64,000 nucleotides of DNA from Paenibacillus sinensis (GTDB lineage: Bacteria; Bacillota; Bacilli; Paenibacillales; Paenibacillaceae): the NCBI RefSeq assembly GCF_019904155.1, contig NZ_JAHCMB010000183.1, positions 32,865-96,864 on the forward strand, in the 5' to 3' direction. The position numbers and the translations under genes were made by a program. Positions 1 through 9,354 of this stretch are shown here, in pieces; within the stretch, counting starts at the first letter, position 1, and each line of letters starts with the position of its first letter. The notes under the pieces are model-generated. The model searched no databases and had not been told where the DNA came from. It saw only the letters and a list, made by a program, of their open reading frames with translations.

Positions 1-725
1 CGTTTCTGGATACGCGATACACTCATCTGCGACACGCCCAGCTTCTGGGCGATGGCCCGCTGCGACTGTCCTTCCTGAAAGGCCAGCAGCAGTACCTTCT
101 GCTCCTGTTCCTTCAGTTGGCCAAGCGCTTGCTGAAGATCCATCCGCCGTTCGACGGTATCATAATCGTTCGCATCCGAACTGATCAGTTCGCCAAGCGT
201 AGCTCCCGTCTCTTCCTGGGAGAGCGGCGAATCCAGCGATACATAATGGTAGCATTCCCGGCCTGCCAGCACCTCTACCGTCTCTTCCACCGACAGATCC
301 AAATAGCTGGCGATCTCGGATACATCCGGTGACCGTTCCAATCTGACTGTCAGTTCGTCGATAGCCTGCTGAACCAGAGCACCTTTTTCCTTGATTCGTC
401 TGGGAACCTGTATGTACCAGGATTTATCGCGGAGGAAATTCTTCATATGCCCGATCATGCTCTTCATAGCATAGGGTTCAAAGGGGATGCCCAGGCTGAT
501 GTCATACTGCTGAAGCAGACGGATCAGCGCCATCTGTCCGACTTGATACAGATCCTCGTACAAATCGGGGCGGTTGCGGGCGATTTTACCGGCGGCCATC
601 TTGACCATCGGCTCGTATTTGTGAATTAGTACGGTTGCAATATCGTTGTCTTTCGTTTGCTGGTATTCCCAAATGAGAGAGACGGATTCGTCCATGGACT
701 CTGGGGGAGTCACTCTTTCATTCAT
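1..725 (-). CDS. sigB: Sigma-B/F/G-family RNA polymerase sigma factor (3' end cut by window edge)
   Basis: This alternative sigma factor directs RNA polymerase to general-stress promoters and is normally held inactive by RsbW. The visible 241 residues include region 2 (a DLYEDLYQVG segment, then GIPFEPYAMKSMIGHMKNFLRD), the VPRRIKEKG segment of region 3 and the region 4 helix-turn-helix (SQRAIAQKLGVSQMSVSRIQ). The last few codons lie beyond base 1. The ATG at 725 overlaps the rsbW stop (ATGA at 722-725), which suggests translational coupling. The rsbV-rsbW-sigB order is the conserved sigma-B partner-switching core. The family assignment is firm. The choice of SigB rather than SigF/SigG rests on the stress-type neighbours and the sigma-B-like promoter ahead of rsbV. 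Confidence 0.92.
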   Translation of the reverse strand, partial: MNERVTPPESMDESVSLIWEYQQTKDNDIATVLIHKYEPMVKMAAGKIARNRPDLYEDLYQVGQMALIRLLQQYDISLGIPFEPYAMKSMIGHMKNFLRDKSWYIQVPRRIKEKGALVQQAIDELTVRLERSPDVSEIASYLDLSVEETVEVLAGRECYHYVSLDSPLSQEETGATLGELISSDANDYDTVERRMDLQQALGQLKEQEQKVLLLAFQEGQSQRAIAQKLGVSQMSVSRIQK

Positions 726-1174
726 ACTCTCTCCTCGCTAGGATAGAGCTTCTTGGTCAGGGTCACAGCCGTTCCCTTCCCAAATTCGCTTACGACATTC
801 ACTTCATCCATCAGCGCCTGCATCAGATAGAAACCAAGTCCGCCGATCTGAACATCGCCAAGCTCTTTGTCATGCAGGGTGATTCGTTCGGCGGACGCGT
901 CAGCCTTGTCAAAGCTCTCCCCCTCGTCTTTGACCGTAATGGACAGGGCGTCCGCGCTTACTTCAAAGATGACATCGACAATTCCGTCTTGCTGTCCGTA
1001 AGCATACAGAACGGAGTTGTTACAAGCTTCGGAAACGGCTACCTTCATATCTTCAATATCCTCATAAGAAAAGCCCATCTTCGAGGCAATTCCATACAAA
1101 TTCAGTCTTACAATATCGACATATTCCGCGCTTGCCGGCAGTTGGAGCATCACTTTTTGCACATCGTCACTCAT
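722..1174 (-). CDS. rsbW: Anti-sigma factor / serine kinase RsbW
   Basis: RsbW is a GHKL-type serine kinase that sequesters sigma-B and phosphorylates RsbV to inactivate it. The 150-residue protein has the N-box (VAVSEACNNSVLYAY, about residues 45-60), a G1 box (VKDEGESFD) and a G2 box (GGLGFYLMQALMD), all expected for this HATPase family, and the length is typical. Its start lies 18 bases after the rsbV stop and its stop overlaps the sigma-factor start. The protein is cytosolic and should partner with both neighbours. Confidence 0.93.
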   Translation of the reverse strand: MSDDVQKVMLQLPASAEYVDIVRLNLYGIASKMGFSYEDIEDMKVAVSEACNNSVLYAYGQQDGIVDVIFEVSADALSITVKDEGESFDKADASAERITLHDKELGDVQIGGLGFYLMQALMDEVNVVSEFGKGTAVTLTKKLYPSEERV

Positions 1175-1192
1175 TCTTTGTTCGATCCTTTC

Positions 1193-1531
1193 CTAGTGGG
1201 AATTCTCTTGGGAGGTGAAGAACTTCGCAATACCAGTCATGTCGAACAGCTTCTGTATTTGCGGCGGAACTTCCTCCACGGTGAATTTGACATCCATGCC
1301 GTGTCTGGCTTTGAGGATCGATAGAAGAATGCCGATTCCTGTGCTGTCGATATATTTCAGTGCTTTCATGTTAATGACCAGATCCAGCGAAGTGTCTCCA
1401 ACCAGCGGTTCCATCACAAGTCTGAAATCGGGGGCTACGGACAGATCCAGCTCACCGGTTAAATAGACTGTACATACATTGCTCTCGGTTTTGATCGATG
1501 TCTGAAACTTGTCACTCTTATGTGTGTTCAT
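1193..1531 (-). CDS. rsbV: Anti-anti-sigma factor RsbV (STAS domain)
   Basis: RsbV is a small STAS-domain antagonist that, when unphosphorylated, binds RsbW and releases sigma-B. The 112-residue protein has the conserved phospho-acceptor motif MKALKYIDSTGIGILLS, whose Ser in DSTG is the RsbW target. The ATG at 1531 is chosen because AGGAGA lies 8-13 bases ahead of it. The reading frame is open further upstream, but that extension would run across the sigma-B-type promoter at 1568-1593 and has no ribosome site. The gene leads the rsbV-rsbW-sigB group and is probably autoregulated. Confidence 0.93.
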   Translation of the reverse strand: MNTHKSDKFQTSIKTESNVCTVYLTGELDLSVAPDFRLVMEPLVGDTSLDLVINMKALKYIDSTGIGILLSILKARHGMDVKFTVEEVPPQIQKLFDMTGIAKFFTSQENSH

Positions 1532-1567
1532 AGACAATCTCTCCTGATTAAATGTTTTCTTTACCAA

Positions 1568-1593
1568 TAACCCTAAAGGCATGTCCTTGAAAC
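1568..1593 (-). promoter_or_regulatory. Sigma-B-type promoter of rsbV-rsbW-sigB
   Basis: On the minus strand GTTTCA (1588-1593) is followed after 14 bases by GGGTTA (1568-1573), close to the Bacillus sigma-B consensus GTTTAA-N12-15-GGGTAT. The expected start of transcription is about 30 bases before the rsbV ATG. The same element with the same spacing occurs ahead of the YflT-type and DUF948-type stress genes in this window. Confidence 0.75.
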
Positions 1594-1638
1594 AAAAAAA
1601 TAGGGACTTAAGCTCTGGAAATACACATACTTCCACTA

Positions 1639-3309
1639 TTAGGCCGGGTTTACCTCCGAATTACGTCCCTGAATCAGTCCGTCTTCGCCGAAATAGCTCG
1701 ACAGTATATTCTGGATGCTGCTCAGCTTCAGCGGCTTGCTGATATAGTTGTCCATCCCCGCTGCCAGGCACCGTGCCTGAATCCCGTCCATGACGTTGGC
1801 CGTCATGGCGATAATGACCGGGGAGCCTGAATCGCGCTTCATGGAGCTTCGTATTGCCTTGGCAGCCTCCAGGCCGTCCATGACCGGCATATGTATATCC
1901 ATGAATATCATATCATATGGACGGGACAAAGCCAGACTTGCGGCCTGGCGGCCATCCTCCGCCACCTCGGCACTGAAGCCCAGCTTGCCCAGTATATTGA
2001 CCATCAGCTTCTGGTTGATGGGATGATCGTCGACGACCAGCACGCGGCGTCTGTGTTCCTTGCGGAACGGGAAGGTCTTCTCTTTCTCGGGACGGCCGCC
2101 TCCGTCCGGATCGGGCTCGGGCAATACGGCATTGATCGTGAAGACGAATACGGCGCCTTTATCTTCCGTGGATTCCACCCGGATATCCCCGCCCATCATA
2201 TGAACCAGCGACTTGCAGATGGCAAGTCCGAGCCCCGTACCGCCATACTTCCGGGTCATCGAGGAATCCAGCTGGGAGAAGGGCTGGAACAGACGGTCCC
2301 GCTTCTCCGGTGAAATGCCGATCCCGGTATCCTTGACTGTGAACTCCAGCACAAGTCTGTTGTCCTTCCGTTCTTTGCCGGTAACGACCAGATAGACGCC
2401 GCCCTGATGGGTGAACTTCACAGCGTTGGACACCAGATTGAGCAGCACCTGGCGCAGGCGCGCCATATCCCCGTACAGCAGATCCGGCAGACTCTGATCG
2501 ACGAAATACGCAAGCTCCAGATTCTTCTTGCCGGCCTCCGCCGAGAACAGGTTGAAGACCTCGTGCACACAGCTTCTCAGCTCGAACAGCCCGCACTCCA
2601 TTTCCATCTTGCCGGATTCCATCTTGGTGAAATCCAGAATATCGTTGATAACCGTAACCAGGGTATCGGCGCTCTTGCGGATTATCTCCGCATATTCCTT
2701 CTGCTCCCCCGACAGCGGCGTCTCCATGAGCAGGTCAATCATGCCGACTACGCCGTTCATCGGCGTGCGGATTTCATGGCTCATCATAGCCAGAAATTCC
2801 GTCTTCGCCTTCGCCGCGCTTTCAGCCGCCTCCTTCGCCTTGACCAGCTCTTTGTTGATCCGCTCCAGCTCCTGCGTCTTCTGCTGCAGCTGCATGGACT
2901 GTGTCTGGTGCTTCTTCGTCGTCAGATACATGTTCACGAAGCCTGCGATCTTCGATTTGAGGATTTGCGGGATAAATGGCTTGACCATATAATCGATCGC
3001 TCCGGCGGAGTAGCCGGCGAATAAATGCTCTGCTTCCTTGCTGGTGGCCGAGATGAAAATGATCGGGATATCCTTGGTTTTGTCCCTTGCTTTAATCAGT
3101 CTGGCGGTTTCGATCCCGTCCATTCCCGGCATCTGTACATCAAGCACGATGACGGCAAACTCATGCCTCAGCAGACATTTTAACGCTTCCTCGCCGGAGT
3201 TGGCCTTAACCAGCTTATACTGCGGGCTTTCAAGCACCGCCTCAAGCGCCAGCAAGTTTTCCGGTCGGTCGTCTACCAGCAGAATGTGAATCGGTTCTTG
3301 AACCCCCAT
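1639..3309 (-). CDS. REC-histidine kinase-REC hybrid signalling protein
   Basis: This is a cytosolic hybrid kinase with no membrane segment. Its order is a receiver at about residues 8-122 (phospho-Asp57 in VLDVQMPGMDG), a coiled coil at about 130-170, a HisKA dimerisation domain with His178 in MMSHEIRTPMNG, a HATPase domain with DTGIGIS and GGTGLGL boxes, and a second receiver at about 418-535 (MDIHMPVMDG). An N-terminal receiver implies that it takes phosphate or a signal from another kinase. Start: ATG after AGGAGGGGCTT. It lies between the CheR-type gene and rsbV in a same-strand cluster, so a role in tuning sigma-B activity is likely. It has no exact equivalent in the B. cereus RsbKYM set, so the link is an inference from position. 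Confidence 0.85.
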   Translation of the reverse strand: MGVQEPIHILLVDDRPENLLALEAVLESPQYKLVKANSGEEALKCLLRHEFAVIVLDVQMPGMDGIETARLIKARDKTKDIPIIFISATSKEAEHLFAGYSAGAIDYMVKPFIPQILKSKIAGFVNMYLTTKKHQTQSMQLQQKTQELERINKELVKAKEAAESAAKAKTEFLAMMSHEIRTPMNGVVGMIDLLMETPLSGEQKEYAEIIRKSADTLVTVINDILDFTKMESGKMEMECGLFELRSCVHEVFNLFSAEAGKKNLELAYFVDQSLPDLLYGDMARLRQVLLNLVSNAVKFTHQGGVYLVVTGKERKDNRLVLEFTVKDTGIGISPEKRDRLFQPFSQLDSSMTRKYGGTGLGLAICKSLVHMMGGDIRVESTEDKGAVFVFTINAVLPEPDPDGGGRPEKEKTFPFRKEHRRRVLVVDDHPINQKLMVNILGKLGFSAEVAEDGRQAASLALSRPYDMIFMDIHMPVMDGLEAAKAIRSSMKRDSGSPVIIAMTANVMDGIQARCLAAGMDNYISKPLKLSSIQNILSSYFGEDGLIQGRNSEVNPA

Positions 3310-3325
3310 AAGCCCCTCCTAAACC

Positions 3326-4228
3326 TCATTTGACTTTACGATAGATTTTCTCCACTCTGTCCAGGGGCTCGTAGTTATCGCTGTACCTGGTAAAATGAAT
3401 GGATTCCTTGGCTCCGAGAACAAGCACTCCGAAGCGGCTGAGACTCTCGCAGAACAACCCGTGAACATGATCCCGGAGCTCATCATTAAAATAAATCATC
3501 ACGTTTCGGCAAAATATGACATTAAATTCGTTGAACGAAGTATCGGTTGCCAGGTTATGCTCCGCAAAAATCATATTCTTGCGAAGAAACGGCTGGAAGA
3601 TAACCGAGTTGTATTTGGCCGTATAGTATTCCGAGAAGGCATGCTTGCCGCCTGCCTCCAGATAATTTTGCGTGTACTTCTTCATCTTGCTGATCTCATA
3701 TACCCCTTCTTTGGCCTGCTGCAGCGAACGGTTGTTCATGTCCGTGGCGTAGATTCGGGCCTTATCGTAGAGGCCCTCCTCATGAAGCAATATGGCCATG
3801 GAATAGACTTCCTCGCCCGTCGAGCAGCCGGCATGCCAGATCCGGATATAAGGATAGGTCCGCAGCAAAGGGATCACCTTCTGCCGGAACGTCAGGAACA
3901 GGCTGGGGTCCCGGAACATTTCCGTTACCGGAATGGACAGGTTGTAGATCAGCCGTTCGAAGCAGGCCCTGTCGTACAGCACCCTCTCCTGTAAGGCGGA
4001 GATGCTCTGCAAGTTCTCCGCATGTACATGATGCCAGATGCGCCTCTTCAGTGAAGGAAGCGCGTAATTCCGGAAATCATAGCCGTACAGGCGGTGAATT
4101 CCGGTGAGCAGCAGCTCGACCTCGATGTCTTCCAGTTCATTTTTGCTTGGTCCGGCAAGGGACAACTCGTATTTCCCTTCCTCTGACGGCGTCATGGCAA
4201 TCGATGCTCCCTTGCGTACGCCGCTCAT
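3326..4228 (-). CDS. CheR-type methyltransferase (RsbM-like)
   Basis: This is an S-adenosylmethionine-dependent protein-glutamate methyltransferase of the CheR family. The N-terminal all-alpha domain covers roughly residues 30-110. The SAM-binding motif WHAGCSTGEE starts at about residue 131, and the later FCRNVMIYF motif is typical of CheR. There are no chemotaxis genes nearby. Instead it sits directly downstream of an RsbK-like hybrid kinase, and in B. cereus the CheR homologue RsbM methylates RsbK to damp sigma-B activation. The same job is inferred here. The ATG at 4228 has no clear ribosome site; the ATG at 4195 has AAGGGAG 11 bases upstream and may be the true start. Confidence 0.87.
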   Translation of the reverse strand: MSGVRKGASIAMTPSEEGKYELSLAGPSKNELEDIEVELLLTGIHRLYGYDFRNYALPSLKRRIWHHVHAENLQSISALQERVLYDRACFERLIYNLSIPVTEMFRDPSLFLTFRQKVIPLLRTYPYIRIWHAGCSTGEEVYSMAILLHEEGLYDKARIYATDMNNRSLQQAKEGVYEISKMKKYTQNYLEAGGKHAFSEYYTAKYNSVIFQPFLRKNMIFAEHNLATDTSFNEFNVIFCRNVMIYFNDELRDHVHGLFCESLSRFGVLVLGAKESIHFTRYSDNYEPLDRVEKIYRKVK

Positions 4229-4279
4229 TGGCTTGCGGCGATAAATTCTGTCTTTATGACTATTACCCCGTTTTACCCG

Positions 4280-7200
4280 CTACGAATACAACCACACCCG
4301 CATTAATGAAAGAAGCTGGTCGGTATCGATAGGCTTCTTCAAATAGTCCGAAGCCCCGGCTTCAATGCACTTGAACCGGTCTTCCTTCATGGCCTTGGCG
4401 GTGAGGGCGATAATCGGAAGCTTGGCGAACTGCGGCATTTCGCGGATCTTCCGCATTGTCTCGAATCCATCCATCTCCGGCATCATCATATCCATAAGCA
4501 CCAGATCGAAGTCCGGGTTCTCCGCCAGCGCTTCCAGCGCTTCCCTGCCATTCTCGGCGAATTTAACCTCCATCCGATAACCCTCAAGCACACTGGAGAG
4601 CGCGAAGACGTTGCGGATATCGTCATCGACGAGCAGAATCTTCTTCCCTACGAACAATTCTTCCTTATTATGAAGCTTCCGCAGGATTTTCCGCTTGTCC
4701 TCCGGCAGGTTCGCCTCCACCCTGTGGAGGAACAGCGTCGTCTCGTCCAGCAGGCGCTCCGGCGACCGGACATCCTTGATGATGATCGATTCCGCGTATT
4801 TGCGGAGTCTGGTTTCCTCCTTGATGTCTAGATCCTTGCCGGTGTAAATGATAATCGGCAGGTCACCCAGCTCCTCATCGTCCCGGATATGATCAAGCAG
4901 CTCAAAGCCGTCCATGTCGCCAAGCATCAAATCGAGCACCATGCAGTCGTATTTGCGCTTGCGGAGCTCACTCAGAGCCTCGCCTCCAGTGGAGACGGCT
5001 GTTATCGCCACATCGTCGTATCCGATCAGCTCCATAATGGACCGCCGCTGGATATCATCATCCTCGACGATCAGAAGATGCTTCAGCGTGCTTTCCGTAT
5101 AGGCCTCAATCCGGGTGAAGGCCCGTTCCAGCGCTTCCTTGCCGGAAGGCTTCCTCAGATAGGCGAACGCCCCCATCATCAGGCCCTGATTCACTTCTTC
5201 ATTAATCGAGATGACGTGAACCGGAATATGCCGGGTACTCGCCTCTCCCTTAAGCTCCCGCAGAATCGCCCAGCCGTCCATGACGGGCAGCTGGATGTCC
5301 AGAATGACCGCATCCGGCAGATAGGATTTGGCCATTGAGAGACCGGTATCCCCCCGCAGCGCCACCAGGGTCTTGAAGCCCCGGCTGTGCGCCATATCAA
5401 GCAGAATGTCCGCGAACTTCCGGTCATCCTCGATGATGAGCAGCACCTTGTCGCTCGGCCCCAGATTATCGCGGTCGTCCGCGAACGGCGCCTCGGCCTC
5501 AGGTGCCGGCAGAGCCTTCACCTCCGCCGGTTCGGGCAGCGCCTCGGCCTTGGCAGCCTCGCCGCCGGCCGCAGCCTCTCCCGCCGCCGCCAGGCCCGGC
5601 AGCTGGCTGTAATCGGCAAAGGTCGGCAGGAAGAGCGTGAACACGCTCCCCGTGCCTTCCTCCGATTCCAGCACAATGCCGCCCCCCATCACCTGGGATA
5701 GCTCCCGGCTGATGGACAGCCCCAGGCCCGTGCCGCCGTATTTGCGGCTCGTTGTGCCGTCGGCCTGCCGGAAGGCCTCGAATACGAGGTCCGTCTTGTC
5801 TTCCGGTATGCCGATGCCGGTGTCTTTGACCGCGATAGCCAAATATTCGCGGTCAAGCGGCAGGTACACCGGCAGCTGCTTCTCCTCGGCCCGGCTGACC
5901 GAGAACTCCACATGGCCCTTGCTTGTGAATTTGAAGGCATTGGACAGCAGGTTGCGGAGCACCTGCTTCAGCCGGTACCCGTCAACCACAATCGTATCCG
6001 GCAGCGGCTCGTTGAAGGACAGGCGAAGCGCAATGCCCTTCTTCTGGGCCAGCGGCGCGAAGTTATGCTTCACGAATGATTTCAGATCCGTGAGCGCCAC
6101 CTTGTCGCGGTTCAGCAACATCTTGCCGGCATCGACCTTGGACAGATCCAGAATTTCGTCGATCATCTTCAGCAGATCGGCTCCGGAGGTATAGATGGTA
6201 TGGGCGAATTCCACCTGCTTCTCCATCAGATTGCCATCCTTGTTCTCGGCCAGCAGCTGGGACAGAATAAGCAGGCTGTTCAGCGGAGTACGCAGTTCAT
6301 GCGACATGTTCGCCATAAACTCGGATTTGTATTTGCTTGCAGCCGCAAGCTGCGAAGCCTGCTTCTCAAGCTGGCTTCGCGCTTCCTCGATTTCGTCCTT
6401 CTTCTCCTCAACCAGTTGAATCTGCTCCTCCAGGGAGCGGGTCTTGTCCACCAGTTCGCTGTTGTAATGCTCAAGCTCCTCCTGCTGGCGCTGCAGCAGC
6501 TCCTCAGAGCGTCTCAGGGCGTCCGTCTGCTCCTCCAGATTCTCATTGGAGCGGCGCAGCTCCTCCTGCTGGGTCTGAAGCTCCTCGGACTGGCACTGCA
6601 GCTCTTCCGTGAGCGCCTGCGACTCCCGGAGCAGTTCTTCCACAGCCAGCCGGTGAGTAATATTGTTGACGATAGCAGCCATATTGAGAGCCAGTTGTTC
6701 CATTAACTCATAATGGAGTTCCGGGAAGGGCTTGAACGAGGCGAATTCGATTATCCCCAGCACTTCATCCTCAAACAGCAGCGGGTACAAGGCGATGTAT
6801 CCAGGGCGGCCGGAGCCGTAGCCCGATGCGACGTTGAAATAGGTATCCGGTGTCTCCTGCAGAAGAACCGGCTTCTTGTCCAGCGCGCATTGGCCCACTA
6901 GCCCGCTTCCGAGCTCGAATCCGCTCTTCGGCTTGCTCTCGTCAAAGGCATATGCGCCCTTGATCTCGAAGCGGTTCGGATTGTTCTTCTCCCGCAGATA
7001 GACGGCGCCGAACTGCGCGCCGACCACAGGCGTGAACTCGCTGATGAAGGTCTGGGATATCTCGCCCAGGGAATTGACACCGCGCAACAGCTCCGTGGTA
7101 CGCGCAACGTTGGCGTTCAGCCAGGCATGATCCTGCTGCTCCTTGATGTAGGCCGCTTCCTTCTCCTGCCTCTCCTCCAGATCCCCGGCCATAATCTGAA

Positions 7201-7942
7201 ACGCGCGGACGACGCTGCCGAATTCGTCATTCGAGGCGTAGCTGATGCTCTGCAAATCGCCCATTCTGCCGTCTCCCAGACTGGCCACCATCCGGGATAC
7301 GGTATTAAGCCCTTTGCTAATGCTCGGCAGCACCCACAGAATAATGCCAAGCCCCAGCAGAAGCCCCGCCACCATAACGGCGATGACAATCTGGATCGAC
7401 TGCTGATAGGCGCTCTTGGCCGTGTTTATTTCTTCGTTGATTTTCAAATTCTCGAACTCGGCCAGATTATTCAGGCTGGATATCACTTCATTCTGGACCG
7501 AGATCCCCGTCTGCTGACGGAAGGCATTGGCCGTCGCCAGATTTCCGTCTTCAAGCAGACTCAGCACCCGGTCCTGATAGGAGTAATAAGCCGACGCTGC
7601 CTCCTCGATCACCGTGAACATTTGCTCCTCTTCAACAGTCTGCTTAAGAGCCTTCATCTGAGCGGCGAATTGATCGGCGCGGATTTTGCTCTGCCTGATC
7701 TCATTGCTCTGAATCGCCAGATTGGAATCGGGATTCAGCATTACATTGGTCAGGATGCGGGCCATGCCGTTCACTTCTCCGCGCATCCCGGAGGATGCGA
7801 GAATCTTCTGATAACGGTCCTGGTAAATCCCCTCCATCTGACCGTTCATCCTGTTAAGCCTGTCATATCCGATCAGCGTCAGGCTCAGCGCTATTAGCAG
7901 CAGCGTCAGAAAGCCGATCAGCAGCTTCGCCTTAATCTTCAT
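4280..7942 (-). CDS. Membrane hybrid histidine kinase with GAF and three receivers (RsbK-like)
   Basis: This 1220-residue sensor kinase has transmembrane helices at about 8-27 and 184-206 flanking a helical extracellular sensor of roughly 155 residues. A HAMP domain (about 207-260), a GAF domain (about 280-425), a long Gln/Glu-rich coiled coil (430-540), HisKA with His548 in MSHELRTPLNS and a HATPase domain with DTGIGIP and GGTGLGLS follow. Three receivers come last (about 835-950, 958-1075 and 1098-1215), with acceptor motifs ILDIQLPVMDG, VLDLMLGDMDG and LMDMMMPEMDG. The start is 3 bases after the phosphatase gene. Its neighbours match the partners of B. cereus RsbK (RsbY phosphatase, RsbM methyltransferase), so it is the likely stress sensor for sigma-B. 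An acidic Ala/Pro/Glu-rich linker precedes the receivers. Confidence 0.9.
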   Translation of the reverse strand: MKIKAKLLIGFLTLLLIALSLTLIGYDRLNRMNGQMEGIYQDRYQKILASSGMRGEVNGMARILTNVMLNPDSNLAIQSNEIRQSKIRADQFAAQMKALKQTVEEEQMFTVIEEAASAYYSYQDRVLSLLEDGNLATANAFRQQTGISVQNEVISSLNNLAEFENLKINEEINTAKSAYQQSIQIVIAVMVAGLLLGLGIILWVLPSISKGLNTVSRMVASLGDGRMGDLQSISYASNDEFGSVVRAFQIMAGDLEERQEKEAAYIKEQQDHAWLNANVARTTELLRGVNSLGEISQTFISEFTPVVGAQFGAVYLREKNNPNRFEIKGAYAFDESKPKSGFELGSGLVGQCALDKKPVLLQETPDTYFNVASGYGSGRPGYIALYPLLFEDEVLGIIEFASFKPFPELHYELMEQLALNMAAIVNNITHRLAVEELLRESQALTEELQCQSEELQTQQEELRRSNENLEEQTDALRRSEELLQRQQEELEHYNSELVDKTRSLEEQIQLVEEKKDEIEEARSQLEKQASQLAAASKYKSEFMANMSHELRTPLNSLLILSQLLAENKDGNLMEKQVEFAHTIYTSGADLLKMIDEILDLSKVDAGKMLLNRDKVALTDLKSFVKHNFAPLAQKKGIALRLSFNEPLPDTIVVDGYRLKQVLRNLLSNAFKFTSKGHVEFSVSRAEEKQLPVYLPLDREYLAIAVKDTGIGIPEDKTDLVFEAFRQADGTTSRKYGGTGLGLSISRELSQVMGGGIVLESEEGTGSVFTLFLPTFADYSQLPGLAAAGEAAAGGEAAKAEALPEPAEVKALPAPEAEAPFADDRDNLGPSDKVLLIIEDDRKFADILLDMAHSRGFKTLVALRGDTGLSMAKSYLPDAVILDIQLPVMDGWAILRELKGEASTRHIPVHVISINEEVNQGLMMGAFAYLRKPSGKEALERAFTRIEAYTESTLKHLLIVEDDDIQRRSIMELIGYDDVAITAVSTGGEALSELRKRKYDCMVLDLMLGDMDGFELLDHIRDDEELGDLPIIIYTGKDLDIKEETRLRKYAESIIIKDVRSPERLLDETTLFLHRVEANLPEDKRKILRKLHNKEELFVGKKILLVDDDIRNVFALSSVLEGYRMEVKFAENGREALEALAENPDFDLVLMDMMMPEMDGFETMRKIREMPQFAKLPIIALTAKAMKEDRFKCIEAGASDYLKKPIDTDQLLSLMRVWLYS

Positions 7943-7945
7943 GGA

Positions 7946-9112
7946 TTATCGCTTTCCCTTCTTCAGTGAGATCCACACCAGACACTTATCATCATCGCGT
8001 TCACCGGGCGCCTGCTCATTGAAGAACACGGCTCTCATCCGCTCTTCCTCCCATACATGTCCGGTGCTCATCTGGTCTATTAGAAAGTTCAACTGCTCAG
8101 ACTGGTCGCCGCTGACCATTTCGAGCAGGCCGTCGGTGTACATGACAAGATGCCCGTCATCCTCGTAGGTCAGGTTTTGGGGGGCGGCCTCGATGCGGTC
8201 GAACAGACCGACCGGATGGCAGTTGCTCTCCAGCAGCACAGGCTCTGCGGAATTGCCGTCAAAGAGCAGCGCGGGCGGATGTCCGGCATTGACATAGTCG
8301 ATGCGCTGCAGCTTCGTATCGATCACCATATAAATCGCCGTAAAATAATACTGGATCAGCTGCTTCTCGATATACAGCTGATTGAAACGGCGGTTAAGCT
8401 CCTGTATCACCTTCTCTGGCTCCACATACGTAGTTACCGTATCCTTCAGCACGGAGGCGATGAACATGCAGAAGAGAGAGGAGGAAATGCCGTGTCCCAT
8501 CATGTCCAGCAGAATGACACCGTATCGCCCATCCCCGAGCGCGTACCACGCGTACAGATCGCCGGCCAACTCGAATGAAGGCTGATAAATGGCGTGGACC
8601 TCGAACAATTCTTCCTCCAGAGGCAGGCTGAGCACCGCATTCTGAACGAGCGCCGCCAGCTTAAGCTCGTACTGAATGCGCTGGTCCCTTTCCTTATGCC
8701 AATCCTTCTCGGCCTTTAACCGGAGTGCGAGACGAATTCTCGCCATCAGCTCCACTTTGTTGATCGGCTTGGTAACATAATCGACCGCGCCCACATCAAG
8801 GGCTTCGGCCAGCTTCTTCGAGTCGCCAACCGCAGTTACCATAATGATGGGGATGTCCCTCAGCTTCTCATACCGCTGAATAATCCGGCAGGCTTCGATC
8901 CCGTCCATCTCAGGCATCATCATGTCCAGGAGAATCAGATCAACATCCGGATGCTTCGGTCTGAGCTCGCTGTTGTTCCGGCCGACTCCGAGTATTTCCA
9001 GCATTTCTATGGCGGAAGCCGCCGTAATTACGTTCCGGTAATCCTCTTTCTTCAGAATCTCCCGGATTATAATAATATTGGTAGGGTTATCGTCAACGAC
9101 AAGAATCTTCAT
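7946..9112 (-). CDS. rsbY: Receiver-PP2C serine phosphatase (RsbY/RsbU-like)
   Basis: This 388-residue protein joins an N-terminal receiver (acceptor Asp63 in LLDMMMPEMDG) through a coiled linker to a SpoIIE/RsbU-type PP2C phosphatase. The metal-binding aspartates can be seen in LAGDLYAWY and LLDMMGHG, with a further DDDKCLVW motif near the end. In B. cereus the same architecture (RsbY) dephosphorylates RsbV after phosphorylation by RsbK. The ATG at 9112 is chosen for its AGGTGGAGG ribosome site; the open frame extends 69 bases further without one. It is the first gene of the cluster, 3 bases ahead of the RsbK-like gene. Confidence 0.9.
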   Translation of the reverse strand: MKILVVDDNPTNIIIIREILKKEDYRNVITAASAIEMLEILGVGRNNSELRPKHPDVDLILLDMMMPEMDGIEACRIIQRYEKLRDIPIIMVTAVGDSKKLAEALDVGAVDYVTKPINKVELMARIRLALRLKAEKDWHKERDQRIQYELKLAALVQNAVLSLPLEEELFEVHAIYQPSFELAGDLYAWYALGDGRYGVILLDMMGHGISSSLFCMFIASVLKDTVTTYVEPEKVIQELNRRFNQLYIEKQLIQYYFTAIYMVIDTKLQRIDYVNAGHPPALLFDGNSAEPVLLESNCHPVGLFDRIEAAPQNLTYEDDGHLVMYTDGLLEMVSGDQSEQLNFLIDQMSTGHVWEEERMRAVFFNEQAPGERDDDKCLVWISLKKGKR

Positions 9113-9269
9113 GCCTCCACCTCGCCTGAATTCATTTTTCGACTGGTTACGAAAGAAACCGCTTCTTCCATGATACGACAATCCGCCAGGGGTTCGCTAT
9201 CCACAACATCTGCCTGACCTGATCTGTTATTTCCTGCTCCGGAGCCGCCCAATATGTAATGACCCCCAA

Positions 9270-9313
9270 CAAAGTAACCTCCAGCCCCACTGACACGTGG
9301 TTCTGGAGGTTAC
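9270..9313 (-). terminator. Intrinsic terminator of the YflT-type gene
   Basis: A perfect 11-bp inverted repeat (GTAACCTCCAG at 9274-9284 and its complement at 9303-9313) encloses a smaller CCAC/GTGG stem. A short T-rich tract follows on the minus strand. It lies between the yflT-type gene and the phosphatase gene. Confidence 0.7.
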
Positions 9314-9354
9314 GTTATTGGACTATGAACCTTTCCGGAGCATATTCTGCTATC

